64,000 nucleotides of DNA, from the NCBI RefSeq assembly GCF_026340305.1, contig NZ_JAPEPI010000001.1, positions 4,464,001-4,528,000 of the forward strand, in the 5' to 3' direction. The position numbers and the translations under genes were made by a program. Each line of letters begins with the position of its first letter. Position 1 is the stretch's first letter. This stretch comes from Streptomyces sp. NBC_01381 (lineage in GTDB: Bacteria; Actinomycetota; Actinomycetes; Streptomycetales; Streptomycetaceae). This document shows, in pieces, positions 50,438 to 59,493 of this stretch. The notes under the pieces are model-generated. The model was not told the DNA's origin and ran no database searches. It saw only the letters and a program-made list of their open reading frames with translations.

Positions 50438-52149
50438 TCCGCATGCTCCTGCGCGTCCTGGGACGCGAGTACGCCCGGCCGGTCCGGCGCACCGTGGCCC
50501 TGATGACCGCGACCGCCGTCGCCGAGGGCCTGTCGTACGCACTGCTGGTCCCCGTGCTGCGGGCCCTGTTCGGCAGCACGCCCGACGACGCCTGGCCCTG
50601 GCTGACCGCGTTCGGGGTCGCGATCGCCCTCTACGGCGCGCTGCGCTACCTCAGCGATCTGTCCGGCTTCCATGTCGGGACCACGCTGCTGCGCGGCATG
50701 TACCACCGGCTCGGCGACCATCTGGCCCGACTGCCCATCGGTTGGTACGGCGCGGGCCGCCTCGGGGAGGTGTCGGTCCTGGCCAGTCGCGGCGTGCTGC
50801 AGGCGATGGCTGTGATCGCGCATCTGCTCGCACCGTTCATCTCCGCAAGCGTGACCCCTCTGACGATCGTCGTCGTGATGCTGGCCTTCAACTGGCAGAT
50901 GGGCCTTGCCGCGTTGGCCGCCGTGCCGGTCGTGGCGGCGATCCAGCTCTGGACGGGACGCTCGACGGCCGCGGGGGACGCCGAGCGCGCCCAACGCGAT
51001 GAGGAGGCCACCGGGCGGGTCATCGAGTATCTCCAGGTCCAGCCGGTGCTGCGGGCCGGGGGCCGCACGGCCGAACGCTTCCGTCTCCTCGACGACTCCC
51101 TCCAGGACGTCGAGCGTGCCTCCCGCCGCTCCACACTGGCGGCGCTGCCCGGCGCGGTGGGCCTGACCCTCACGGTGCAGGCGATGTTCACCGGCCTGCT
51201 GGTCCTTGCCGCCTACCTCGCGCTCGACGGGCAGACCGGCGTGCCGGAGATCCTGACGATCCTGGTCCTCGCCGCCCGCTGCGCGGATCCGCTCCTCTCC
51301 CTGACGGACATCGGCGGCAAACTCCGCGGCGCGCGTTCCGTACTGGTGAAACTCGACACGGTCTTCGGAACCGAGCCGCTGCCGGAGCCCGCCGAACCGG
51401 TCCAACCGGCGGACCACAGCCTGGAGTTCGTGACCGTCAGCTTCCGGCACGGTGAGCGCACGGTCTTCGACGGGGCGTCCCTGTCCGTGCCCCAGGGACA
51501 GCGACTTGCCGTGGTCGGACCCTCGGGCGCGGGCAAGAGCACCCTGCTGCACCTGCTCGCGCGGTTCTACGACGTGGACGCGGGCGCGGTGCGCGTGGGA
51601 GGCGCGGACGTGCGCACCATCGACACGGCGGTGCTGATGGCGCAGTTCGCCGTCGTCTTCCAGGACGTCTATCTCTTCGACGGCACGATCGAGGAGAACG
51701 TACGCCTGGGCCGTCCCGACGCCGAGGCGTCCGAGGTCCGTGCCGCCGCCACCGCCGCGCGCCTCGACGAGGTGATCGAGCGCCTGCCCGGCGGCTGGGC
51801 GGCGAACGTCGGCGAGGGCGGCGCACTGCTCTCGGGCGGTGAACGCCAGCGTGTCTCGATCGCACGAGCCCTGTTGAAGAACGCGCCCATCGTGCTCCTC
51901 GACGAGGTGACCTCCGCACTGGACCCGGTCAACGAAGCGGCCGTCCACGACGGCATCGAACGCCTGATGGCGGGCCGGACGGTGGTGATGGTCGCGCACC
52001 GGATGCGGACCGTCCAACGCGCCGACCGCGTCGTCTTTCTGGACGACGGGCGCGTCGTGGAGGCAGGCACCCACGACGAACTGCTCGGCCGCGGCGGCCG
52101 TTACGCCGACTTCTGGAACATCTCCCTGGCGCCGGCGGCGATGGAATGA
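50434..52149 (+). CDS. ABC half-transporter, YbtQ/IrtB-like (permease fused to ATPase)
   Basis: A 571-residue protein from ATG 50434 (ATGA overlap). It has six transmembrane helices with IGWYGAGRLGEVSVLASRGVLQ, and ATPase motifs Walker A GPSGAGKST near residue 362, signature LSGGERQRVSIARALL, Walker B IVLLDEVTSALDP and the H-loop VAHRMRTV. It most likely forms a heterodimer with the preceding gene. No siderophore synthesis or iron regulator is close, so the cargo could also be an antibiotic. Confidence 0.9.
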   Translation: MIRMLLRVLGREYARPVRRTVALMTATAVAEGLSYALLVPVLRALFGSTPDDAWPWLTAFGVAIALYGALRYLSDLSGFHVGTTLLRGMYHRLGDHLARLPIGWYGAGRLGEVSVLASRGVLQAMAVIAHLLAPFISASVTPLTIVVVMLAFNWQMGLAALAAVPVVAAIQLWTGRSTAAGDAERAQRDEEATGRVIEYLQVQPVLRAGGRTAERFRLLDDSLQDVERASRRSTLAALPGAVGLTLTVQAMFTGLLVLAAYLALDGQTGVPEILTILVLAARCADPLLSLTDIGGKLRGARSVLVKLDTVFGTEPLPEPAEPVQPADHSLEFVTVSFRHGERTVFDGASLSVPQGQRLAVVGPSGAGKSTLLHLLARFYDVDAGAVRVGGADVRTIDTAVLMAQFAVVFQDVYLFDGTIEENVRLGRPDAEASEVRAAATAARLDEVIERLPGGWAANVGEGGALLSGGERQRVSIARALLKNAPIVLLDEVTSALDPVNEAAVHDGIERLMAGRTVVMVAHRMRTVQRADRVVFLDDGRVVEAGTHDELLGRGGRYADFWNISLAPAAME

Positions 52150-52165
52150 GGCGTCGTGCTCGCCG

Positions 52166-53551
52166 TCAGTTGCTCTGTTCCTTCCACTCGGCCTGAGCCT
52201 CGTTGAGCTGCTCGGCGAGCGTGTCGAGGAAGTCCTTCGCGGACATCTTGCCGAGCAGGACCTTCTGGTAGTTCGGCTCGTTGTCAGCCTTGCTGATGGT
52301 GTTCCAGTCGGGCAGGTAGTACGGCAGTTGCACGATCTTCAGGGAGCCGTCGTTGAGCGCGGCCGCGGCCAGCTTCGTGGGCTCGGCCTCGTTCACCCAG
52401 GCGTCCTTGGAGGCCGCGGTGTTGGCGGGGATGGCGCCCGCCGACCTGTTCCACTTGCTGTTGGCCTCGTGCGAGGCCGCGAACTCGATGAACTTCCAGG
52501 CGGCCGCCTTCTTCTTGCTGGACCTGAACAGGCCGAGCCCGTCGACCGGGTTGGACACCTGGACGCGTACGCCCGCGTCGGTCGTCGGGTTGGGCAGACC
52601 GCGGAACTTGCCCTCACCAAGGGCCTTCACGTGGTCCGTGTAGGAGCCGAGGTTGTGGCTGAGCATGCCGATCCGGCCCGTGTCCCACTGGGCGTTCATC
52701 TTCTTGAAGTCGTTGTTGACGTCGGCCGCGGGGGTGTTCTTCTTGTAGAGGGCGACGTACTTCTTCAACGCCGCCACGTTCTTGGGGTCGTTGACGGTGG
52801 TCTTGTCGCCGTCCCAGAACGAGCCGATGCCGGACTGGCCGTAGGCCGCGTCGAGCGCCTGCGCGATGGAACCCTCACCGCCGCGAATGGTGTACCCGAA
52901 CTTGTTCTCGCCCTTGGCGGTGAGCTTCTTGGCCGCCTCGTAAAACTTGCCCCAGGTGGTGGGGGCTTCCAGACCGGCCGCCTTGAAGAGGTCGGTGCGG
53001 TAGTACAGCACGCCGTTGCTCGCCGACGCCGGCACCGTGAAGAGCCGGTTGCCGCCGCCCGCCGCGCGGACGCTGTCGACCATGCCCGGATTCAGCCTGC
53101 CGTCCAGGGAACTGCCGCTGAGCCGCTCGTCCAGCGGCTCCAGTGCGTCCTGTGCGGAGATCCCGGCGAGCATCGCGGCACCGACGCCGCCGACGTCGGG
53201 CAGGCCGCCGCCCTGGATGGCGGTGTCGTACTTGGACTGGACGCTCTCGGCGGGGATCGGCACGTACTTGACGTGGATGTCGGGGTTCTTCGCCTCGAAG
53301 TCCTTGATGATCTCCTTCCAGACGTCGGTGCGGACGCCGCCGTTGTTGTCCCAGAAGGTGATCTCGCCCTTCCCCGAGCCTTCTTGGCCGTTGTCACCGC
53401 CGGCCCCGCTGCCGTCGTCACCGCAGGCGGTGGCGGTCAGCGCGAGCGCGGCGGTGAGGGCGACGGCGGCGACCGCGCGACGGCTTCTGCTTCTGCGGCT
53501 TCTGTTTCTGTTGCTGCTTCTGTTGCTGTTTCTGGGGATGCTGATGTCCAT
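52166..53551 (-). CDS. sugar ABC transporter substrate-binding lipoprotein (CUT1)
   Basis: ATG 53551 (MDISIPRNSNRSS) gives 461 residues with GAAGAGAG upstream; ATG 53566 would add five residues. The lipoprotein signal has an exceptionally long basic region of about 25 residues made of Ser/Asn/Arg repeats before the helix, and Cys43 (LTATAC-GDD) is lipidated. The mature domain is extracellular-solute-binding family 1: EITFWDNNGG, IIKDFEAKNPDIHVKYVPI, DNEPNYQKVLLG. It is the last gene of the sugar operon and should deliver the sugar to the permeases at 57.7-59.5 kb. Confidence 0.93.
   Translation of the reverse strand: MDISIPRNSNRSSNRNRSRRSRSRRAVAAVALTAALALTATACGDDGSGAGGDNGQEGSGKGEITFWDNNGGVRTDVWKEIIKDFEAKNPDIHVKYVPIPAESVQSKYDTAIQGGGLPDVGGVGAAMLAGISAQDALEPLDERLSGSSLDGRLNPGMVDSVRAAGGGNRLFTVPASASNGVLYYRTDLFKAAGLEAPTTWGKFYEAAKKLTAKGENKFGYTIRGGEGSIAQALDAAYGQSGIGSFWDGDKTTVNDPKNVAALKKYVALYKKNTPAADVNNDFKKMNAQWDTGRIGMLSHNLGSYTDHVKALGEGKFRGLPNPTTDAGVRVQVSNPVDGLGLFRSSKKKAAAWKFIEFAASHEANSKWNRSAGAIPANTAASKDAWVNEAEPTKLAAAALNDGSLKIVQLPYYLPDWNTISKADNEPNYQKVLLGKMSAKDFLDTLAEQLNEAQAEWKEQSN
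53476..53536. repeat. microsatellite-like CTTCTG/GTTGCTG repeat in the signal-peptide coding region
   Basis: A run of related hexamers and heptamers (GCTTCTG, CTTCTGC, GTTGCTG, GTTTCTG) encodes the Ser/Asn/Arg-rich N-terminus of the binding protein. Confidence 0.65.
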
Positions 53552-53562
53552 GTCGGCTCTCT

Positions 53563-55107
53563 TCATTGAGGTGAGGTGATCCGGAAGCGGGTGAACAAGG
53601 CGGTCCCGGCCCCGCCGCGGCCGGCCGGGGCCGTGGCGAACAGGCCGAGCAGTGCGCCGACCCACCGCCACGGCGTCGCGGCGAAGACCTGGCCGGACGG
53701 TCGAAAGCCGTCGCCGGTGTCGGCGGAGAAGCGGCAGCGTGCGCCGTCGGCGATGGAGATGCGCAGCCGCGCGGTGCCGTCGGGGGCAGGGCGCGGACGC
53801 TCGGCGTCGCGCTCCCGCTCGGCGACGGACTCGGCGAACCGGTGGACGAGGCGGACGGTCCCGTCGCCGCCGCGTTCGAGGCCGATCCAGCTGAACGCGT
53901 CGCCAAGGACGGCGAGACCGGCCCCGGCGTCGGCCGCCGTGCCGTCGATCCGCAGCCCGACCTCGACGGTGCACGGCGCGAGCGGAATGCGCTGCGTCAG
54001 GACGTGGGGCAGGCGGCGCAGGTCGTGGGCGTCCGCGGACCGTACGCAGGCCAGCCGCAGACCGTCCGCGGCATGCGAAGTCGCCCAGCCGTCAAGGGGG
54101 TTGGCCGACCACTGCCACTGGCGGCCGTGGCGTCCGCCGGGGAAGTCGTCGTCGGTGGCGGGCGCGGACACCGGCTGCGGGGGCAGGTCGGGCTTCTTGT
54201 GTACGTCGACGGGGGCGCCGTCGGCCCCGATCACCGGCCAGCCGTCCACGCCCCAGTGCAGCGGCTGCAGGTGGACGACCCGGCCGTACGCGCCGCGCTG
54301 CTGGAAGTGCAGAAACCAGTCGTCGCCGGACGGCGTGCTCACCCAGCCGCCCTGGTGGGGGCCGTTGACGGGGGTGTCGCCCTGCTCCAGGACGACCCGC
54401 TCCTCGTACGGGCCGTGGAAGGTCCGTGAACGGAAGGCGCCCTGCCAGCCGGTCGCCACCCCGCCGGCCGGGGCGAGGATCCAGAACCAGCCGTCGTGGC
54501 GGTACAGCTTGGGCCCCTCCAGCGTGAACCAGCCGGGGATGTGGTCCGCGTCGACCAACACCCGCCCCTCGTCGAGGAGTTCGCGGCCGTCGGGGCTCAT
54601 ACGGTGACCGGTGAGGCGATTCTTGACGCCGGAGCGCGACTTGGCCCAGGCGTGCACGAGATACGCCTCGCCGCGCTCCTCGTCCCACAGCGGGCAGGCG
54701 TCGATGAGTCCCTTGCCGGCCTTGACGAGATGCGGGGCGCTCCAAGGGCCGCGTATATCAGGGGAGTTGACCTGGAACACGCCGTGGTCGGGGTCGCCCC
54801 AGAAGATCCAGAACCGGCCGTCGTGGTGCCGGATCGACGGCGCCCATACCCCGCAGTCGTGCCGCGGCGCGGCGAACGCCTCCGCCGGTTCAAGGCGCTC
54901 AAGGGCGTGCCCGATCAGGGTCCAGTTCACCAGGTCGCGGGAGTGAAGCAACGGCAGCCCAGGGGCGCGCCCGAAGCTGGACGCGGTGAGGTAGAAGTCG
55001 TCGCCGACCCGGACGACGTCGGGGTCGGACCAGTCGGCGGCAAGGACGGGATTGCGATAGGTCCCGTCGCCAAGGTCACCGAGCCCGGCTGCCCCCGCCG
55101 CGTTCAC
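53563..55107 (-). CDS. GH43 family glycoside hydrolase with C-terminal beta-sandwich domain
   Basis: GTG 55107 overlaps the DUF6807 stop by GTGA and gives 514 residues. The N-terminal GH43 propeller has the catalytic base Asp28 (AADWSDPDVV), CGVWAPSIRHHDGRFWIFW, and the acid in FTLEGPKLY. The C-terminal approx. 200 residues are the beta-xylosidase-type concanavalin-like domain. There is no signal peptide, so it acts inside the cell on imported oligosaccharides, likely xylo- or arabino-oligosaccharides. It lies directly between the sugar-binding protein and the DUF6807 gene. Confidence 0.9.
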   Translation of the reverse strand: MNAAGAAGLGDLGDGTYRNPVLAADWSDPDVVRVGDDFYLTASSFGRAPGLPLLHSRDLVNWTLIGHALERLEPAEAFAAPRHDCGVWAPSIRHHDGRFWIFWGDPDHGVFQVNSPDIRGPWSAPHLVKAGKGLIDACPLWDEERGEAYLVHAWAKSRSGVKNRLTGHRMSPDGRELLDEGRVLVDADHIPGWFTLEGPKLYRHDGWFWILAPAGGVATGWQGAFRSRTFHGPYEERVVLEQGDTPVNGPHQGGWVSTPSGDDWFLHFQQRGAYGRVVHLQPLHWGVDGWPVIGADGAPVDVHKKPDLPPQPVSAPATDDDFPGGRHGRQWQWSANPLDGWATSHAADGLRLACVRSADAHDLRRLPHVLTQRIPLAPCTVEVGLRIDGTAADAGAGLAVLGDAFSWIGLERGGDGTVRLVHRFAESVAERERDAERPRPAPDGTARLRISIADGARCRFSADTGDGFRPSGQVFAATPWRWVGALLGLFATAPAGRGGAGTALFTRFRITSPQ

Positions 55108-55958
55108 GCGGTCACCGCCTTGCGGATGAGCCCCGCGGCCTCGGCCCGGCTCGGGCGGCCGTCCGCGACGACGGTGACGACACGGCGTACGACGGTCTCG
55201 CCCGGCCCGATCGGCAGGCGCCGCTCGGGCGCGAGCGAGGAGCCGACGCCCGGATACTCGGCGGTCCGTACGAACCACGGGTCGCCCCGCGTCTCGGGAG
55301 TCGCCCCGGCGAAGACGAGGGTCCAGCCGTGGCCCGCGAGGGCCAGCCAGTCGGCCGGGGCGCCGTGCACGGCGGCCTCGCCCTCGGCGTCCGCGGTGAA
55401 CACCTCGGGGGCCCGCGCCTCCTTGGGGGCGCGCCAGAAGAATCCCCCGTAGGCGGCGCCGGGGCGGCCGTTGGTGGCGGGGCTGCCGATCGAGATCTCC
55501 GCGGCGGACGGGTTGGTGAGGGAGAACGTGAAGTCCAGCGCCCAGGCGGATGTGGTGAGCGGCGTGACGGCGACGGTGCGCCGCTCGCGCAGCAGCTCGC
55601 GCTCCCCGTCGAGCCAGCCGATCTCCTCGACGAAGCCGTCGGGGTCGCGCAGCTTGTACTCCAGGTGGCGCTGTTCACCGTGGTTGTCGAGCTCGGTCGG
55701 CCCCTGATCGCGTACGTAGGTGCGCCCGCCCCAGAAGTTGCGGCCCGCCGCGTCGGCCACGGCGACGCCCACCCCGAGGTGGTGCGGGTGGTCGACGGGA
55801 CCGAACTCGGTGACGGGAAGGCCGCCGAAGGTGCGGACGGGATGGAGACAGGGGCGCGGGGCGAGCCGCGGGCCGACCGAGGGGTGGATGACGTAACGGG
55901 CGACGGGACGGCCCGAGCAGCGGAGCATGAGCGAGGTCTCGATCGAGGTCCGGTCCAT
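55104..55958 (-). CDS. DUF6807 (PmoA-like) family protein
   Basis: ATG 55958 gives 284 residues with GAGGTGAG upstream. The family pattern is seen in LHPVRTFGGLPVTEF, DHPHHLGVGVAVADAAGRNFWGG, and WALAGHGWTLVF at the end. Proteins of this DUF, annotated PmoA by distant resemblance to methane oxygenase, are regularly found in Actinobacteria with GH43, Gfo/Idh/MocA and sugar ABC genes. The DHPHH motif suggests a metal or a carbohydrate site. The biochemical role is unknown; context points to a step in sugar breakdown. Confidence 0.8.
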   Translation of the reverse strand: MDRTSIETSLMLRCSGRPVARYVIHPSVGPRLAPRPCLHPVRTFGGLPVTEFGPVDHPHHLGVGVAVADAAGRNFWGGRTYVRDQGPTELDNHGEQRHLEYKLRDPDGFVEEIGWLDGERELLRERRTVAVTPLTTSAWALDFTFSLTNPSAAEISIGSPATNGRPGAAYGGFFWRAPKEARAPEVFTADAEGEAAVHGAPADWLALAGHGWTLVFAGATPETRGDPWFVRTAEYPGVGSSLAPERRLPIGPGETVVRRVVTVVADGRPSRAEAAGLIRKAVTA

Positions 55959-55965
55959 GGGGGTC

Positions 55966-57669
55966 TCACCTCGGTGGGTTCTCGGCGGGGGTGGGCTCGG
56001 GGGTGGGGGTGTGTGGGGCGGGGTTCCCGTCGGGGGCGGGCTCTTTGGTGCGGGTCTGTGGGGTGCGGTCCTCATCGGCGGTGGCTTGTGGGGCGGGTGG
56101 TCCCGATGCGGGGTCTGCAAAGGCAGGGGTCTCGGAGGCGGCGGACTCAGCTGCGGAGATCTGACCGGCAGGGATCCCAGGGGCAGGGGCCGAGGCCGGG
56201 AAGGCAGGCTCCTGAGGGGCGGCGGCGGGCTCAGCGGCAGAGGGCCCCGCAGCCGGGAGCCGAGCTGCGGGGTTCCCGCCGGGGGCGGGTGCTTTGGTGG
56301 GGGTCTGCGGGGTGCGGTCCTCATCGGCGGTGGGCTCTGCGGTGGCGGCTTGTGGGGCGGGTGGTCCCGATGCGGGGTCTGCTTGGGCAGGGGTCTCGGC
56401 GGCGGCGTTCTGACCGGCAGGGGTCCCAGGGGCCGGGGTCGGGGCCGGGGAGGCAGGGGCCTGAGGGGCGGCGGGCTTAGTGGTGGAGGGTCCGGCAGCC
56501 GGGAGCCGGGCTGCGGGGTTGCCGTTCGGCAGCGCCCAGAACGTGCCCAGCTCCGCGTAGCCGCACAGCGTGTCGGCGCTCGCTGCGACGAGGCCGTCGA
56601 TACCGTGCACGATCCGGCGCCGCACGCCCTCGTACGCACCGGGCACGGAGCGCCACGCCTCGACCGGCAGCGGGCGCGGATCGGGCGCCCGGCGGATCGA
56701 CTCGACGACCTTCATGAAGGCGCCCGTCGACGCCGGCGGAACCAGCAGCTCGGCGCGGCCCGCGAGATGGTCGACGAGGTTCTCGAGGAGGTCCGTCCGC
56801 CCGTGCAGGACCTCATCGGATCCGTGCCCGGCGCGCTGTACGAGCACCCGGTCCTGCTTGTACCAGAGGGTGATGCGGCCCTCCGTGCCGTGGACGATGA
56901 CGTACGGCTCGGCGGGACGCTCGGCGCAGAGGGTCGCGGCGACACCGACGCGGCCGCCACGCGCGGTGGTGATCCCCACGAACGACGTGTCGTCGGACTC
57001 GATGGCGTTGGCGCGGAACAGCTCGGGGTCCACCCGCGCGACGTCCTCCGCCCGCGTGGACCCGTCGACCGCAAGGGCGGTGGCGACGGCATGGGCGAGT
57101 GGATTGGTCAGGACCCCGTCCACGACGTCCTTGCCGTCCAGGCGGCGCCGCCCGGCCCAGGGCGCGCGCCGGTAGTACGCCTCGTCCCGTACCCAGGCAC
57201 CCGCCGCACCGACCCCCATCGGCTCACCGATCGCCCCGTCGGCGACCAGCGCGCGCACGGCGGGCACGGCATGCGAACCGAGCGACTGGAACCCGATCTG
57301 GCAGGCCACGCCCGCCGCGGTCACCGCGTCGCCGATCCGCAGGAAATCGGCGTACGAAGGAGCGGGCGGCTTCTCCAGGAGCAGGTGCACGCCGCGCGAT
57401 GCCGCGGTGACGGCCAGGCCGGCGTGGGTGGGGATCGGGGTGCAGATGACGGCGACCGCGGCTCCGGTGGCGTCGAGCAGGCTCCCGAAGTCGGTGGACT
57501 GCGCGGGATCGCCGAGGCCGTCGAGCTCGGCGGGGCTCAGCGGTTCGACCTCGCAGATGCCCACGAGCCGTACCAGACCCGCCTGTTGGAGTCGGCGGAT
57601 GTTCTCCAGGTGCCATCGGCCGTGCCCGCGCGCACCGGCGATGACGAGAGGCAGGGGAGTGCTGCTCAT
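55966..57669 (-). CDS. Gfo/Idh/MocA oxidoreductase with long tandem-repeat Pro/Ala tail
   Basis: ATG 57669 overlaps the permease stop by ATGA; 567 residues. Residues 1-383 are a complete Gfo/Idh/MocA enzyme: nucleotide site VIAGARGHGRWHLENI and CTPIPTHAGLAVTAASRGVHLLLEKP, then the substrate domain ending FWALPNG. The next 184 residues (384-567) are low-complexity Pro/Ala/Thr/Asp with an 82-83-residue unit repeated twice (NPAARLPAAGPS at 384 and 466, and a partial NPAPHTP at 549). The normal family length is about 330-390, so the tail is extra. The enzyme may oxidise a sugar at C1 or C3. It may be the sugar dehydrogenase of the pathway. Confidence 0.88.
   Translation of the reverse strand: MSSTPLPLVIAGARGHGRWHLENIRRLQQAGLVRLVGICEVEPLSPAELDGLGDPAQSTDFGSLLDATGAAVAVICTPIPTHAGLAVTAASRGVHLLLEKPPAPSYADFLRIGDAVTAAGVACQIGFQSLGSHAVPAVRALVADGAIGEPMGVGAAGAWVRDEAYYRRAPWAGRRRLDGKDVVDGVLTNPLAHAVATALAVDGSTRAEDVARVDPELFRANAIESDDTSFVGITTARGGRVGVAATLCAERPAEPYVIVHGTEGRITLWYKQDRVLVQRAGHGSDEVLHGRTDLLENLVDHLAGRAELLVPPASTGAFMKVVESIRRAPDPRPLPVEAWRSVPGAYEGVRRRIVHGIDGLVAASADTLCGYAELGTFWALPNGNPAARLPAAGPSTTKPAAPQAPASPAPTPAPGTPAGQNAAAETPAQADPASGPPAPQAATAEPTADEDRTPQTPTKAPAPGGNPAARLPAAGPSAAEPAAAPQEPAFPASAPAPGIPAGQISAAESAASETPAFADPASGPPAPQATADEDRTPQTRTKEPAPDGNPAPHTPTPEPTPAENPPR
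56026..56520. repeat. approximately 246-249-bp coding tandem repeat, two copies
   Basis: The two copies code for residues 384-465 and 466-548 of the oxidoreductase tail, each starting NPAARLPAAGPS and ending DEDRTPQTxTKxPAPxG. A partial third unit follows before the stop. Confidence 0.8.
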
Positions 57670-58502
57670 CCCTTCACCGCCCCGGCGCTGAACCCCGTGA
57701 TCAGCCACTTCTGGATGAAGGCGAAGACGATCACGACGGGCAGGGCGGCGATGACGCCGCCCGCGGCGAGCGCCCCGAGGTCGACGCTGTCGGCGCCCAT
57801 CAGGGTGGCGAGGCCGACCGGGATCGTCTGCTTGTCCTGGTCGGAGAGGAACATCAGGGCGAACAGGAAGTGGTTCCAGCTGTGGACGAAGGCGAAGGAG
57901 CCGACTGCGATCAGACCAGGCCGAAGCAGCGGCAGGACGACGGCGCAGAAGGAGCGGAAGCGTCCGCAGCCGTCGACCCAGGCGGCCTCCTCCAGGGAGT
58001 ACGGCACGTTTCTTATGAACCCGCTGATGAGGATCATCGAGAGCGGCAGCTGGAAGACGGCCTCGGCGATGATGACGCTGCCGAGCGAGTTGATCATCTG
58101 GAGGTTGGCGAAGATCTGGAAGAGCGGCACCAGCATCAGCGCGCCCGGGATGAACTGCGAGCACAGCAGCGCCAGCAGGAAGCCGCGCTTGATCTTGAAG
58201 TCGAAGCGGGCCAGGGCATAACCGCCCGCGAGCGCGACGACCGTCGTCATCAGCATCGAAAGGACGCCGACGACGAGGCTGTTCTGGAAGAACAGCCCGA
58301 AGCTCCGCTCGGTCCACACCTTGTCGAAGTGCTCGAACGTGATCGGCCACGGGAGCAGCGAGGTCGAGCCCGCAGGGCGGAACGCGAAGAGGAGCATCCA
58401 GTAGAAGGGGATGAGGGTGAAGAGGAGATAGAGGCCGAGCGGCAGGTAGATCTGCCGGCGCGGGGCCTCGTCCCAGGCGCGCCGTTGCTGAGTGATCGTC
58501 AT
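57666..58502 (-). CDS. carbohydrate ABC transporter permease, MalG type
   Basis: A 278-residue permease from ATG 58502, overlapping both neighbours by ATGA. Six transmembrane helices and the EAA loop SLEEAAWVDGCGRFRSFCAVVLPLLRPGLIAVGSF are typical of the CUT1 MalG family. It forms the channel with the MalF-type partner. No dedicated ATPase gene is nearby; in Streptomyces a shared MsiK-type ATPase usually energises such systems. Confidence 0.95.
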   Translation of the reverse strand: MTITQQRRAWDEAPRRQIYLPLGLYLLFTLIPFYWMLLFAFRPAGSTSLLPWPITFEHFDKVWTERSFGLFFQNSLVVGVLSMLMTTVVALAGGYALARFDFKIKRGFLLALLCSQFIPGALMLVPLFQIFANLQMINSLGSVIIAEAVFQLPLSMILISGFIRNVPYSLEEAAWVDGCGRFRSFCAVVLPLLRPGLIAVGSFAFVHSWNHFLFALMFLSDQDKQTIPVGLATLMGADSVDLGALAAGGVIAALPVVIVFAFIQKWLITGFSAGAVKG

Positions 58503-59461
58503 CTCTCCTGACCTCCCCCGAACTTGCTCAGCCGCAGATAGACCATCGAGCAGAAGAGGAGGATCACGAACGCGATGGACGTCAGCGCGGAGGCGTAACC
58601 GAAGTCGTGCGAGTCGACGGCGATGGACGCGATGCGCAGCGGCAGCGTCGTCGTCTCACCGGCGGGACCGCCGCCGGTGAGGGTGTAGAGCAGGTCGACG
58701 TTGTTGAACTCCCAGACCGCGCGCAGCAGCGTGGAGAGGATGATCGCGTCCTTGAGGTGCGGCAGCGTGATGTGGAAGAACTGCCGGAAGCGGCTCGCGC
58801 CGTCGACCTCGGCCGCCTCGTACAGATCCTTCGAAACGGACTGCAGATCGGCGAGGATGAGGATCGCGAAGAAGGGCACGCCGCGCCAGAGTTCGGCGAC
58901 GACGACGGCCGGGAAGACGGTGCCGGTGTCCGAGAGCCAGGACGTGCCGTACGAGCCGATCCCCAGGTCCGCGAGGTAACGCGTGATGCCCGTCTGGGAG
59001 TTGAAGATCAGCAGCCAGATCGTCGAGGTGAGCACCCCGGACACGGCCCACGGCGAGAAGACCAGGGCGCGGGCCATCGCACGGCCGATGAAGGTCTGGT
59101 TGACGATCAGCGCGAGCCCCAAGCCGAGCAGCAGTTGCAGGACGACCTCGACGGCCACCCACTGCAGGCTGAAGCCGAGGGTCTGCCAGAACTGCGGGTC
59201 GTCGGTGAACGCGGTGACGAAGTTGTCGAAGCCCGCGAAGCCGTCGCGCCAGGGCTTGGTGGGGTTGTGGTGGCGCAGGCTGTAGTAGAAGACGCTGACG
59301 ACCGGGTAGGCGATGAAGCCCAGCATCAGGAGTGCGGCCGGCGCGATCAGCAGATACGGGAGGCGGCGCGGGGTCGCTCCCGTCCGGCGCCGGGGCGCAT
59401 CCGGCGTGCGGCGCCGGGGCGGCGGTGGGTGCGGTGGCGCTTTCGCCACAGCTTGGGCCAT
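58499..59461 (-). CDS. carbohydrate ABC transporter permease, MalF type
   Basis: The ATG at 59461 (MAQAVAKAPPHPPPPRRR) gives 320 residues. A Pro/Arg-rich cytoplasmic leader is followed by six transmembrane helices; the EAA loop reads DLYEAAEVDGASRFRQFFHITLPHLKDAI. It is the first gene of the transporter operon. Its leader region 59462-59583 carries a LacI palindrome and the GTWCGANATNTCGWAC site, so transcription may start here as well as at the GntR gene. Confidence 0.95.
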   Translation of the reverse strand: MAQAVAKAPPHPPPPRRRTPDAPRRRTGATPRRLPYLLIAPAALLMLGFIAYPVVSVFYYSLRHHNPTKPWRDGFAGFDNFVTAFTDDPQFWQTLGFSLQWVAVEVVLQLLLGLGLALIVNQTFIGRAMARALVFSPWAVSGVLTSTIWLLIFNSQTGITRYLADLGIGSYGTSWLSDTGTVFPAVVVAELWRGVPFFAILILADLQSVSKDLYEAAEVDGASRFRQFFHITLPHLKDAIILSTLLRAVWEFNNVDLLYTLTGGGPAGETTTLPLRIASIAVDSHDFGYASALTSIAFVILLFCSMVYLRLSKFGGGQER

Positions 59462-59493
59462 GACTGCTTCTCCGTTCTCAGGGTCTGCATGAG

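Noticed and set aside
49858..52074. 738-codon minus-strand frame opposite the second ABC half-transporter
   Set aside because: No family features and fully antisense to conserved ATPase motifs.
46281..52149. Siderophore biosynthetic gene cluster
   Set aside because: Only transport and regulatory genes are present; there is no NRPS, NIS synthetase or tailoring gene within the window.
55927..58221. 764-codon plus-strand frame rich in Gly opposite the oxidoreductase
   Set aside because: The Gly-rich segment is the complement of the Pro-rich repeated tail; the minus-strand gene has a full Gfo/Idh/MocA domain and ATGA coupling.
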